The translations under genes were made by a program, and so were the position numbers. Below the pieces are notes generated by a model, which saw only the letters and a list, made by a program, of their open reading frames with translations, did not search any database and was not told where the DNA came from. A DNA stretch of 64,000 bases from Pterois miles (lineage: Eukaryota > Chordata > Actinopteri > Perciformes > Scorpaenidae): the NCBI GenBank assembly GCA_947000775.1, contig CAMQGK010000130.1, positions 4,966,001-5,030,000 of the forward strand. Reading direction: 5' to 3'. Shown here piece by piece: positions 10,960 through 22,310 of this stretch (position 1 is the stretch's first letter; each line of letters starts with the position of its first letter).

Positions 10960-11410
10960 CGGTATAGGCAACAAAACTACAACTTATTTACATTTAGATA
11001 ACAAAACTACAACTTCTATAGGTTTACACAACAAAACTACAACTTATTTACATTTAGGCAAAAAAAAATACAAACTTCTGTAGGTTTAGGCAACAACATA
11101 TCAACTTCCTTAGGTTTAGGCAACAAAACTACAACTTATTTACATACGGGGAACAAAAATACAAACTTCTGTAGGTTTAGGCAACAACATATCAACTTCC
11201 TTAGGTTTAGGCAACAAAACCACAACTTATTTACATTCGGGCAACAAAAATACAAACTTCTGTAGGTTTAGGCAACAAAACTACAACTTCTTCAGGTTTA
11301 GGCAGCACAAAAACTACAACTTATTCATGTTTAGGAAACAAAGCTACAACTTCTTTAGGATTAGAGAATACAACTATAACTTCATTACATTTAGTCAAAA
11401 AAATCTCAGT
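10960..11410 (+). repeat. Family B-type minisatellite, about 15 units of ~30 bp
   Basis: Units follow GGTTTAGGCAACAAAACTAC then AACTTATTTA or AACTTCTGTA. About 15 can be counted. A higher-order period of about 91 bases (three units) is visible: CAAACTTCTGTAGGTTTAGG recurs at 11071 and 11162 with the same neighbours on both sides. The core is the same as in the 27-bp array at 52.8 kb but the period is longer. Confidence 0.9.
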
Positions 11411-11885
11411 TAAATTTATAGAAAAACATCATATTGACTTCTGCTTTTACTCCTGTCAATTACAATGGTCACTCCAGTTTTTGTAATTTTTTTTCTTCAT
11501 ACCTTCTTTCAGTGATCTACCATGTGAATTGATGATAAAACCTACTAGTGGGTGTAGTAGGCCCCTGCTGATCCACATCTATGGGACTTATAGCGACTGA
11601 TATCGCTTATTTAACAGTCTGACAACAGTCTAAGTGGCCCAACTGTATAGATATGTTATCTGAGAATAACAACCAAAACGCAGATTCGGTCCAATCACTT
11701 TATACTGCTGCCAATCACTGACATCGCCTTAACTGACGGCAGGGGGAGCCAGGGCATGCTGCAGAGGCTAAAGAGCACCCACACAGCATGAAACAGTGGA
11801 GCGGCAATTAAAACAAACCACATATGATAGATTACCCTTTTTGTTATGTCTTATTATTCACATCTTCAAAACTGGAGCAGCGACG
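11411..11885. other. Unassigned sequence
   Basis: No recognised feature apart from short T-runs. Confidence 0.35.
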
Positions 11886-12180
11886 AGCTCGCCCCCCTTC
11901 CCCTCCTCTCAGTCTCAGTTTGTTATTGACCCAGTTTGCAGCGGCCGTGTGAAGTCTGGCTGCCTGTCATCTTCAGATGAGGAAGGGAAGGGGAGGAAGG
12001 TGGTGGCGGTGGTGGTTGGGGGGTAAAAATGACGTGGCGGAAAAGAAAAGTTCTGTTCTGTAAGGAGAGCGGGCGGAGCGGGCGGAGCGGGGCGGAGCGG
12101 GCGGAGTGGCGCGCTGCCTCCACAGAATCTTTTGATTTGAGCGGTAATGAGTTCAGAGCCAAAGGCTGCGATCCCGCTCC
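11886..12180. promoter_or_regulatory. GC-rich segment with four tandem GC boxes
   Basis: GGGCGG occurs at 12071, 12080, 12090 and 12099, inside a 10-bp tandem motif GCGGGCGGAG. Upstream is a purine-rich strand (GAGGAAGGGAAGGGGAGGAA near 11979) and TGACGTGGCGG near 12029. Four evenly spaced Sp/KLF-type sites are promoter-like, but they could also be simple tandem expansion. The overlapping frames on both strands are Arg/Ser/Gly or Pro/Ala/Arg-rich products of that repeat, not proteins. Confidence 0.35.
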
Positions 12181-12600
12181 TGAAATGGTTCCCACCTCCC
12201 CCTTCCCATACATGCCCTCTGTTGTTTCTCATAAACTGCCATTTACAGAGCTGAAATGCCAGCATCTGCTCGCGTTTGGAACCATCCTCCACACTTATCT
12301 TGTCATTTTAAATCTGTAAACAAGGAGGGTGAATAGGCTACATCAGAGACGGGCTGAATGTTAGGAGCACAGGCTGAAATCTATCCACAGAGAGCAACGA
12401 CCAGAGAGAGAGAGCAAGACCCGCTTTGATAGAAGGAAGGAAGAAGGAAGTGTATCATAGCAACTGGTGTCACCACTGCGCCTCAGGCTCCATGATGGTG
12501 TTGATCATTTTCCTCAAAATACAGGATCATAGATGTAATTATGTGTTACTGGTGAGTATTCACTAGTTTTTGTTTTAGACGGAAATTAAAGACTCATTTT
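12181..12600. other. Unassigned sequence with purine-rich tract
   Basis: A GA/GGAA-rich tract lies at about 12400-12450. Nothing else recognised. Confidence 0.35.
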
Positions 12601-13105
12601 GAAAGCACAAGATTCGGTATAAACATTTTTAATTGCTTGCTTAAATTAATGACGCTCTATTTTATTTTTTTATATATCAGCAATGGATAAAACCTCTAAA
12701 AATCTGTGCACAGTACCTGCTAATTTTATTGCTGATCGCTTTTAAAAAAAATTGATTGTGAATATCCTTGTGACTTGCAAGAGCTGTCTAGTTGCTATCA
12801 TGGTCGAGAAGAGAAAAACAGAAAAATTAAGGATTTTTCACAAAATTATGGTATATTTTTATTTTATTTATTACCATTATTTATGCAGAGAGACTTTGAT
12901 TTATGCTGACCTTATTTTTAAGAACAGATGCATCATATATGTGATGCAACAAAAATATTTATTTCTTAATAAAATGCAACGTAAAGTCATTCCAGTATGT
13001 TTAAGAGTTTTAAGCATATTTTTATTATTGTGATAACATTGTGAATCGCAGTTATATTGGCCAGGATACTCGTGACATGGCATTTTCATATCGTCCCATG
13101 CCAAC
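12601..13105 (+). mobile_element. hAT-like MITE, right part
   Basis: The end (AATCGCAGTTATATTGGCCA, then ATACTCGTGACATGGCATTT and TCATATCGTCCCATGCC) is the right end of a known type of fish hAT MITE, normally followed by CTA. The body contains long AT-rich sequence. A left end and duplication could not be located. The 93-codon frame inside is Ile/Tyr/Leu-rich and not a transposase. Confidence 0.5.
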
Positions 13106-13602
13106 TGTGCCATAAACTCAGTGGGAAGAGGGAGTGCTGCATTAGCGAATGAACTAAGTCAGTAATGAGTAAAATAAAATTAAATTACAGCTTGGGGTCT
13201 TGGATCAGGTTTGGGTTGGACATTTTGCAGTTCAAATCGTGTTTAGTTGGGTCGGGTTTTAACAGCCCAGTATCCTCAAAATTAACTTCATTGGAAGATT
13301 CCACACCTCATGATTTATGTCCAATGGTACGATCAGTGTCAATGCCGCAAGCAGAGTCCCCTTTCTCAATGGTCCAATATAAACTTGTACGCTGATATGG
13401 ACAGGTTAAAGACTTGGGAACAGGCCAGGTTCTGGTCTACTCTAGACAGAAGGCAGCACTGAAGAAGTTGTTAAAAACACCATCTTAGAAAGTAAAATTA
13501 CTTGTAATGTACATAATGTACAAAGCCAATGGATCACTTGGCAAATGGCACTTCATGCTTAATGTGAGTGAAGGACAGCCAGCCTGCTGGATGCTGATAA
13601 TG
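13106..13602. other. Unassigned sequence
   Basis: No recognised repeat or coding signature. Confidence 0.35.
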
Positions 13603-13610
13603 GTATCCAC

Positions 13611-13896
13611 TAGGGCTGGGACGACCCAGCCGATTCAATACTATCACAACACTTGGGTGCCGATTGGATATGTATTGTGATTCCATCCTTTACAGTATGT
13701 GTAGTGTTTACCACGCTAGTTTTAACATGGGAGGTTGCAGGTCGTATCCATGCCGATCCTACACCATTTTCTACTTTGCTGCCGGGTGTGGTTGTTTTGG
13801 ATGACGGATACGAAAGAGATATAATGTCATGTGACTTTGACTCTATCATTAAAAACATAGTGATACATAGGTGACTACGTTTTTTTCCCACCCCTA
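13611..13896. mobile_element. hAT MITE with 8-bp target-site duplication
   Basis: Starts TAGGGCTGGGA and ends TCCCACCCCTA, an 11-base terminal inverted repeat with one mismatch. Flanks are GTATCCAC at 13603-13610 and GTATCCAT at 13897-13904, an 8-bp duplication with one mismatch that fits the hAT preference nTnnnnAn. At 286 bp it is non-autonomous. The two apparent frames inside (13610-13891 minus, 13653-13874 plus) overlap in opposite directions and are not transposase. Confidence 0.85.
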
Positions 13897-13899
13897 GTA

Positions 13900-13901
<2 letters not shown>

Positions 13902-13930
<29 letters not shown>

Positions 13931-13939
13931 TTATCATCA
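13902..13939. repeat. (ATC)n microsatellite
   Basis: About ten ATC/CAT triplets with one interruption, starting within the right-hand target-site duplication of the adjacent MITE. Confidence 0.95.
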
Positions 13940-15290
13940 ACTGAACTTTATGCAGTGTCGACTGACATTTCAGACATCCGAAACAGACATTATTATTCAC
14001 TGCAGTGAAGGGAAAGGTGGACTTTGAGGGGAGAAAGTGTCCTTTGGGTCATGTGGAACCGGCCAAACTAAACCAACGCATGACTAATTACTATGGAAAT
14101 AGGACCCGTCCCTGTTTGAAACCCCTGCACAGTTTTGTGGCAATTATTATCTGCTTATGATTCCCTTGGAGACGCGCACCAATTTCACAGCGGCGTTTTT
14201 CAAAGAGTAAAGCAATCCAACTAAACATTATTTATTTAATGACAATCCTCGGCTTTCAGCAGATGCCAAAGTGGCCCCCTGCTGTCATTTTGACGTCACG
14301 GTTTGTAATTGGCCATCTCATTCTCCGACGGATTTTTTTTCACTTTTAATTCATTAATTCAACTGAAACTCTGTCATATCTGCGCCTTGTTTTTCTAATC
14401 TGATGATGAAGATGCAGCTACTCAGTGAAGGCTCTGAAACCATGCGGTGTAATTTCATTCAAGGGCCCATTCTATTCTTGAAATTAGTTTTGTGTCAGAT
14501 ATCCCGAGCTGCCTCTCAAATAAATACAATTAACGTCATTTTTATGTCTTTGAGAAACTGGAAATCGGTGTGATCCATGATTAGGGGGAAAGTCATGTAA
14601 AGTTCAGCCTTGACTTCACTGTGTGTGTGTTTTGAGTGTGTGTGGGTTGTGTTTCAATGCATCTGCCTCTGTCATTTGCCATGTTGCTGCTCTCACTGCA
14701 GGCGGCGATCGGCGGCGGTGAATTAGCTATCATATTCTGCAGCAAACACAACTCTCTGTCAGCCTGTCCTCTCTAAAGTTTATCTCCGCTGTCAAGGCGT
14801 TCGCTTGTTTAATCATAACTGTCTTCCCGTCCGCAGTAATTGTTTCCACCCAGGAGGGGGTTTCAGAGGTTTAGGAAATTGGCTTTTTATGCTGCATTAG
14901 TTCTCTCGCCGTTTATTTTTCTCTCTCCATTTCTGTTTCTTCCCCTTGCTCAGTTGTGATATGGTTATCTCCCTCTCTGCTTCACTCCCCTCCATCAACT
15001 CTTCCCTCCTTTCCTCCCATCTCTGTCCTCTCATTTTTCTCTGTGGTCTAATCAGCCACATTTATTTCCACAAACAGCCCATTTCCCTGTTTGCGCTAAC
15101 GAACATGATTCCTCAGTTAAATTTCCCTTCCCAGAAGCAACAGAAGTTTTATTAGCAGGGCGACAACCCAACATCGGAGTCTTCCCAGAAATGGAGATGA
15201 TTGTCTTCGGTTGAGTGGCGACGACGGGAACGGAGAGCTGTAGTAAAGGAGGATGCGACGTTAAACTGAATCAAGACGTTCTTCCCTGAC
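13940..15290. other. Candidate conserved non-coding block
   Basis: Over a kilobase without dispersed repeats, with complex sequence and many TTAATT/ATTAAT cores (TAATTCATTAATTC near 14348), a GT-rich patch at 14621-14655, and pyrimidine-rich sequence at 14930-15040. Long repeat-free stretches in an otherwise repeat-packed desert can mark purifying selection against insertions. Not demonstrated. Confidence 0.3.
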
Positions 15291-16254
15291 AGAGCAAGCA
15301 ACGCTATGTTTGCTTGACCTTTTACACTCAAAAAAGTTGGATTTTAAAGTTAAGAAATTCAGCTAAACTCTTGGACAAAAAACACATGTACAGGCTCATG
15401 TCTTTACGTTAGCATAAGCTGAATTCACGTTAGCATGACTTGAGGTATATTTATATTCGATATGTCCAAGAGAAACGAAATTCATTAGTTTGGGCTAACG
15501 ATTCAAATACACTTACTGTACATTTTAGTGCCTTTTGATGGCATTTAACAACATCATATTTCTGCACAGTCAAAGAGATAAAAAGTGTGCATTCTACTCT
15601 CTGTTTGGATATAACAGCTTTACTTTATCTTAACATCTACAATACCTTTTCTGCAATGTTCCTGACAGTGTTTTCATCCTAACAGAGGTAAATCCCCACC
15701 CACTCTGGTGGGACCCTTAGTCAATGGTGAGAGACTAATATATTTTTTTATTCTGTTTGAATTACTCCACGAATCACACAAATGATGTCGCAAAAGAAAG
15801 TCGCAGTTTGTTGTAAGATCGCTGTACTATCAGAATGTTAAAATACGTGAAAGAAAGACTACACATCCTAAAGTGGCGTAGTCTCTCTCTGAAGCTACGA
15901 TGTCTGTGTGGTTTGTGCTAACTCACACCAGCAACTGGGCTCATTTTTCACGTCCCGGCTGATAAAAAGACCAGGAGGCCCTGGATAAAACACCTCAGGT
16001 AAGACAGCATTTGTGCGTGGAACATAGCTAAGACAGCTAACTAGCTAGCATTGGTGGCTTTTTTTGTGCGATACGTGAGATTTAGTTCATTGAGCAGTTT
16101 CACACAAAACTAAATGATACGACAACAAACTGAGACTTTCTTGACAATTTTGTCAAGTATTTCTTGACAAAAAATTGACTAACATCAAATGTGTGATTCA
16201 TGGCGCAATTCAAATAGTATCAGCAAATTATTTGTCTGTCCGTTGACTACCATA
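15291..16254. other. Unassigned sequence
   Basis: Contains GCTAGCTAGC-like words near 16040 and TTCTTGACAA/TTGTCAAG half-palindromes near 16140-16170, without a recognised element. Confidence 0.3.
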
Positions 16255-16425
16255 CATCCAAAATATAAGGGGAGGGACACCAGTTATCTTTTGAGGAACT
16301 TTACCTGTGTTTTGACCGAAGTGACCAGAGACTAACTTTAGTTCTGGATGCCAAAAAAGTCCCTCCTGCGGGGGTGAAATTGTCCTATGGTTCAGGAACG
16401 TTCATGGTGGAAGGCTTTCTTTCGT
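16255..16425 (+). repeat. Dispersed teleost repeat (GACCAGAGACTAACTTTAGT)
   Basis: GAACTTTACCTGTGTTTTGA, GACCAGAGACTAACTTTAGT, CAAAAAAGTCCCTCCTGCGG and GGTGAAATTGTCCTATGGTT match a fish repeat I recall. Class unknown; boundaries approximate. Confidence 0.5.
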
Positions 16426-18060
16426 CACAAATATTTCATTCTAATAGAAAAATACTCCGTTTTCAGCGTCTCCAACTGTGCTGCCTTTTCATTAACAGAC
16501 ATACAAGTACAGAAATATAAAAGTTCAACGCAGCTCATGAAGGTCATCTAGATAAGCGAAGCCGACTGAAGCTGCGGTCAATGCATCTATGCGGTCTTCT
16601 GAACAAAAAGAAAAAAGCCCTTTTGACTTCAGATTCTATTGACTGCAGTTTCTTTATGTGAACCTACAGCCCTTTTTACATTTATATCCAAGTTTTGACA
16701 CAGTGCTACACTGTCTATCTGGATTGTGTTCAGAATCATTTTTTGCTATATTTTCTATCCAAATCCTTGTTTACTGCCAGATCCTAAAAGCTGAAAAACC
16801 TTTGACTGAACAGTGTCATTTCTCTGGTTTGCAGAGTTTTGTACATCATGTGCTACAATCCTGTCCACCCCCCAGATTTCATGCTTCTGGCAGTTTTAAA
16901 TCGCGTATTAGACTTAAGCAGAGGAAGTCATGACCCTTTTAAAGCTGGTTCAAGATTACCTCAGATGATTGACACATGCCAGGCTCTATTTATTTGGCTA
17001 TTTAATTCCCAGAGGAAAACATAATCTGCTGCAGTTTCCCCAAAAAATATCCACACATTATTAGCATATTGTTATAATTGAGTTTTTGTTTATGATCCAG
17101 CCAATTGACAGCGTGCAATTTGTCGCATCTCAAACATTTTGTACATCTACCTACACAAGCATTTATATAAAAGAAAGCTTGGACAAAAAGGAAACTCTTT
17201 TATTCAGTAAGTGATGTGTTTGCTTTACCCAAATAACTGAAGCCAGCGTCTACATTTGTTTTTGGCCTCGCCTTCCTTCCCCTCTCTCTTTTTCTGTCTC
17301 TTTGTGATGTTATTTGCTTTATGCCATTTCCAATTAATTAACACATTTCCTGAATGGAATTCATGCTGATGCACAATTATGAGGCAAGTCCAAGGACAAA
17401 TAAAATGCTGCATTTTATCAACTTGAACAGCTCTTTAAAATGCTTCCCTGATGCACACAGTTAAAGGGGTCGGAGGGGAGCCGCTTGGATAAATGCCAGC
17501 CGAAGAAAATATTGAAGAAGTGAAGCAGGATTTTAAATCATTCTGTGCACTCTGAACTCTGAAGACCGGTGGGCACCTCTAAACCCGCTATGATGTCCCT
17601 CCGGCAGCCTGAAGCAAATTAACCCTCTAGAGGTCAGTACAAAAAGCCTATGTTTTGTCCTCATCCACATTTCGGCGGCTGCTCGTTAATTCAGCTTGTC
17701 ACAAGCGGTGCGTTCCTCCTTTGGGGCTATTAGTGATAATTAAGATTTCCATTAGGCCAAAGGCTTAACATCTTATCCACCTAATGTGATCAGTTCATTT
17801 ATACACCTGGCCTGGGCTTCATGTAAATGAGAGCCTCTTACATTTAGTGTTTTGCCTTCAGTGTGGACCTAAAGTGAACTAACCTTTCTGTGGGAATCAG
17901 GCTCATTATAATAACATCTGACTGCAGCTGTGAGAGAAAACGTATTTCAGGTATTGACAAGGGGTTAGACTGGGATAAAAGAGGAGGGGAAACCATATGG
18001 GTGGTTGGTGTATAGTGCAGTTCAGATTAAATATGTAAAGGTTTCCATTCTTTGGATTTT
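16426..18060. other. Candidate conserved non-coding blocks
   Basis: Two sub-stretches stand out: 16630-17190 (with GATGATTGACACATGCCAGG near 16963, a PBX/MEIS-like TGATTGACA core, and GGCTATTTAATTCCC near 16996) and 17650-17960 (TTAGTGATAATTAAGATTTC near 17730, then TTCATGTAAATGAGAGCC near 17818). No stop-free long frame, no repeat. Texture resembles developmental enhancers; only cross-species alignment could confirm. Confidence 0.35.
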
Positions 18061-18480
18061 AATGTATTTAAAGAGGACCTATTATGTTTTTCCCGTCTTT
18101 TAGTGTGTTATACAAAGTTGCCCTTTCCCACAGAAACGCTTCTCATGAACTGTCTGAAACGCCTCGCTTGAAGTCCTGTCTTTTTCCCGTAGTGTGGTGC
18201 TCATCAATTCACGAAGTCACCTAATGTGTAATACTGTACCTGCCTGGCAGCTAGCTTGGCACACCCTCAAACAAAGCAAATTTGAGCGGAGCTGGAGCAG
18301 AGTCTGAAGAGTTTGGTGCGGTTGACTAATCATAACAAACTGGGCCAGCTGACCAATCAGAGCAGACTGGGCTTTTCAGGGAGGCGGGCCTAGAGCTCGA
18401 ACAGAGCCTTTTAGACAGAAGGTGAAGAGGTGCTGCAGCACAGCCGGTATGGGACTTTAAAACTTGTCAAGTATGAAAGT
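18061..18480 (+). repeat. Dispersed teleost repeat (AGAGGACCTATTATG...CCAATCAGAGCAGACTGG)
   Basis: AAAGAGGACCTATTATGTTT, TTTAGTGTGTTATACAAAGT, CCACAGAAACGCTTCTC, GACCAATCAGAGCAGACTGG and ACAGAGCCTTTTAGACAGAA are successive phrases of a common fish repeat I recall. It is probably a non-autonomous DNA element; terminal repeats were not resolved. Confidence 0.6.
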
Positions 18481-20380
18481 ATGATAACAGAGATAACGGA
18501 GGAACCGTCAGGGCTCGAGACTAACATCCCATCGTCCCGGGGACAATAGAAAATTTATTTGAAATGCAGTAAACTACACTTGTGAACAACAGAAAGCTTT
18601 CGTCTTGCTGATTTCAGCACAGGAGGTGCCAGGTGCTTTACATTATGATGTGTTCAGGCTGTATTCAGTAAAAACTTGTCTTGGGCAAAGGTAAATTGTA
18701 ACGTTATTGTGATGTGTTCAAATGTAAAATATATATTTTAGGCAAGAAACTTGAATAAATGCAGTATGGGTTTTGACAGCAATATAAAATACATAATAGA
18801 GAATTATGACCTGTTATAAGGTAATAAAGGAGTGGACATCTAAGTACATGGGATTTATTATTTACTTTTATCTTTTATCATGATCTCAAACTGGTATTGA
18901 GAAACATGGAATTTCACTGGTATTGGTATCGACTACTACATTTCTGGTATTGTGGCATCACTGGTTGAGCATTTAGCTTTATCCAATTGTCATTTGTAGC
19001 CACAGTAGTTGCTTGCTTCACAACTGCAAATACTTATTTTTTTCAGCCACTTGAGGCAGCAAAAACAAGCTGAAAACCAACACTGACATATTGTCATCTT
19101 TTAAGTTGATATGGCGATCTTGCAAGCAAACAGTCCAAGGAAGCGGTTAAATTTACACTACATGTGAAGGGCATACATGAAGGTCATACATGAAGGTCTG
19201 TGTTGAGCTACCAAATGCATTGGTGCTGACATACAAATCTCCCACTCACCACCACTCCTACACGGGGTCCTGTCACTGACCCCCTGCCAACTTGTTTCCC
19301 ATTATCTGTCTTTTCAAAACACATTTTACTTAAAGACTACAACACTTTCTGGCCCTGACGGTCTATTCACACTGATAATGTGGAGTAGATTAGCTATCAG
19401 AAATCATATCTTGGTTGGGCTATTGACAGGATTCGACATTCACTGGGCTATTGCTTAAAACCTGTGCCTTTGAGAGAGTGCAGAGGTAAAATCTTTCCCC
19501 ATGTGAATAGTGAAGAACCTTGACAATAAGGTGCTTGTTATTCAGAGTGCAATTTTAATAGTTCAGCTTGGTAAGAAGGCCATTAGAGAGCCTTGCTTCT
19601 TATTTCACCCAAATGCAGAAATGGTGAAGCATCGTGGGAGGCGTACATGCATGTGCTTGCTTCTGTCTTGCTCACGTGTCCCTGATGTCTATTAGATTTG
19701 AGCAAAAACAGGGTGAGAGAGACAAATGGAGGCTGAGGATATAAAATATTAATGCTCAGTATGTCCGGGCCCCTCATTTCTCCTCCCCTCGTCCCCACTG
19801 AGTTCTCTCTCTTTTCCGTCTCATTGTAGATTGGCGTGACTGTGCCAACACCCCCTCCTCAGGCCTTTCACTGCCTATACGGTGGAGAAATTAGTCACTA
19901 AGGTACATCGAACTCCCATAATTACTTTTTAAGGGCAAAACGGGGTCATTCATTGGCAGGTCTCTGGCTGGCACAGCACAGGCTGCGTTGACACTTTTTT
20001 TCTATTGTCCCACACGCTAAGTCGGTTTTATGTGGTGGAATCAAACAGCAGTCTGCCCACTGAGACTTTCTCTCACTGCAAGACACAATAGAGCCCACCT
20101 CCCCAACCCTTCCTATGAGGATGGCTTCTATTTCTGTTGCAGAAAACGAGCAATCAAAACCACATTTCCATCGCCCAGCATCCCGTGAGTGTTTCAGAGC
20201 AGCGGTGATAAGGCACATTTTGTTCCTACACTGCTAAGCTGGTAAAAAGAAAAAAAAGAAAATGTATGCAATTGCTGTGGCAGGTTAACATCAAAAGGTA
20301 GTTCCTTTATGTCTGGATCTGATGTGAATATTTTGTGCAATAACAGCAGTACAAGACTGGCAAAATATGGGTCTTGAGCC
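18481..20380. other. Unassigned sequence
   Basis: A short direct duplication of CATACATGAAGGT lies near 19170-19196. Around 19940-20230 the sequence is complex and repeat-free. No gene is supported: frames at 19510-19798 and 19946-20218 have no family signature. Confidence 0.35.
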
Positions 20381-20745
20381 ATGCTAGCAGCTCTGTGAGT
20401 CTGCATCAGCGTTTGGAGCTAAATATTACCATGTTCACAGTGAGAAAGCTGGTGTTTAGCAAGTGTGTTCACATTCACCATGTCTGTTAAGCGTGCTAGC
20501 AGCTCTGTGAGGCTGCATTTGGGTAGCCACATCAGCTTTCTGAGCTAAATGCCAACATGGGCATGCTAACATGTTCACAGCAACAACACTAACATGCTGG
20601 TGTTTAGCAGGCGCGTTAACCACATTCACCATGTTTGTTTAGAGTGTTAGCATGCTAGCATTTTTTAAATGGCATGAAACAATAAATACAGCTCAGGATG
20701 GGAATCGTCACCATTCATTTATGACCAAATATGATAGATAGCAAC
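20381..20745 (-). repeat. Family C repeat, tandemly duplicated copy
   Basis: Two diverged units start with TGCTAGCAGCTCTGTGAG at 20382 and 20494. They share CTGAGCTAAATGCCAACATG-like, ATGTTCACAG, GCTGGTGTTTAGCA and ACATTCACCATGT blocks. The right end AGCTCAGGATGGGAATCGTC is, reversed, the CATCCCCATCAGCCTGAGCT block of the copy at 45.55 kb, fixing the orientation as opposite to that copy. Confidence 0.7.
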
Positions 20746-21240
20746 CATTATAACACCCCAAGGCATGTTACATGAAGAGCAGTGTACTGTTGCACCTCTC
20801 AGCTATACGTTTATACATGTGCAGCTCCCCCTCCTTGCAGTGACTATTGCCAGAGCATTGCTATGAATATTAATCATTTCACTCAATAGTCTTGCTTCAG
20901 TTGCTAAAAATATTCTCTCATGCATCCACCATCCACAATTCAAAAATAGAAATGTTCTAATCGTGTGCTTAATTCCAGCTCACACCCATCTCTCCATCTG
21001 TCCACTCCCTCCATCCCATCCTCTCTTTTCTCCATCCCGCCATCCACATTGTGCTCTTTGATCATGGGAAGCTGCAGAAACTGTGAGCCGGGGGCACCGG
21101 CAGCATGTGCTCAGTCCTCAGATGTGATGCTGTGCCTGTAAACACTGTGTTTGTGAGTTTGGTTGTTATGGGAATCTTAAAAACATCCTGCTGACATAAC
21201 ACTAGCAACACCACCATTAATAATCAAAATGAAACTTCTG
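20746..21240. other. Unassigned sequence
   Basis: No recognised feature; pyrimidine-rich near 20980-21045. Confidence 0.35.
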
Positions 21241-21600
21241 AAACAACTCTTTGCAAAAAAAAAAAATGTTTTGTATGGAAAAACTGGGGATCTTATCTGA
21301 GGAAATATTTAAGCCCTATTTGTATGGGACTACATTTACCAGGGGACCTCATGTGATTTAGAAAGCTTTAGATTTAGAAGCACGGACGTGAGTTAAACAA
21401 AAGGACACTACATAGTTAAAATATATATATATATATATAGTCTGCCGGCTGCCATGTTTCTACAGTAGTAACCAGAGTTCTCCGACACATGCAGGAGAAG
21501 CTTCATTTAGCTGCAATCTACAACCTCACCTCTTGATAAAATCAGATCCTCCACACTACACCTTTAATATACTAATTACTTCCAAAAAATGTATTTTCAC
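21241..21600. repeat. A-run, (AT)n and a dispersed repeat fragment
   Basis: A poly-A run lies at about 21256-21267, an (AT)11-type run at 21418-21439. Directly after it TAGTCTGCCGGCTGCCATGT, GCTGCAATCTACAACCTCAC and CCACACTACACCTTTAATAT form the tail of a common fish repeat I recall. Confidence 0.55.
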
Positions 21601-22310
21601 ACTCATGAGCCTTCCTTCAACCACTTGCCCTGTCATTGATAAGGGAAGTAAAGATGCACATCTGATTTCACTGTCACTTAATCAGCAAAGGCCATGCAGT
21701 AACACTAAGCTCAATAAAAAAAATAGACTTAGAGCATCACACTGAAAATCTGAAAACTGCTGTTAGTTTTACTTTTTCCTTTTATTTCCCTGAACTATGA
21801 AATCTACTCTATAATTTAAAGGACTAATATATCATATACTTACTGTAATGTATCATAGAATGACCAGGATATGTCATCAGAGTTTAAGGAAACATACAAA
21901 ATTGAAATACTGGTTTCTCAAACAACAATGCTACAGCCATTTCCATCGTGGTCCAAACATGTGATTTTTTTTAGCCGGTGTGATCCCGTCCACTGCCCAT
22001 TTCAACACCCAGTTGTCACAAACTGGTACACAAACAGCCTTCTGCAGTCACAGAAGCAAGCAAACAACCTGAATCAACAGAGATAACATTACATTAGAAA
22101 AGCCTCCGCACATCTCTTTGAGGTCCATGTGCAACCTGGGTTATCAAGCCAGCCAGTGTTTGAAACACAGAGGCTAATGCTGTGATGCTAATGCATGCTG
22201 CTAACTACCTTGTGTGTTGTCTGTGTTTTTGTGTTATAACTTTAACCCTTTTATAGTGTGTTTTCAGTTCGTGAAAGTTAATTGTGACATTTTGGTTGCC
22301 TTCAGTTGTA
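21601..22310. other. Unassigned sequence with family C vocabulary
   Basis: AGGCTAATGCTGTGATGCTA near 22172 resembles family C but is too short to align. The rest is unassigned. Confidence 0.3.

Noticed and set aside
11915..12319. Three overlapping frames of 96-125 codons on both strands
   Set aside because: Stop-poor because of GC-rich tandem sequence; composition is Pro/Arg/Ala or Arg/Ser/Gly and opposed frames cannot all be real.
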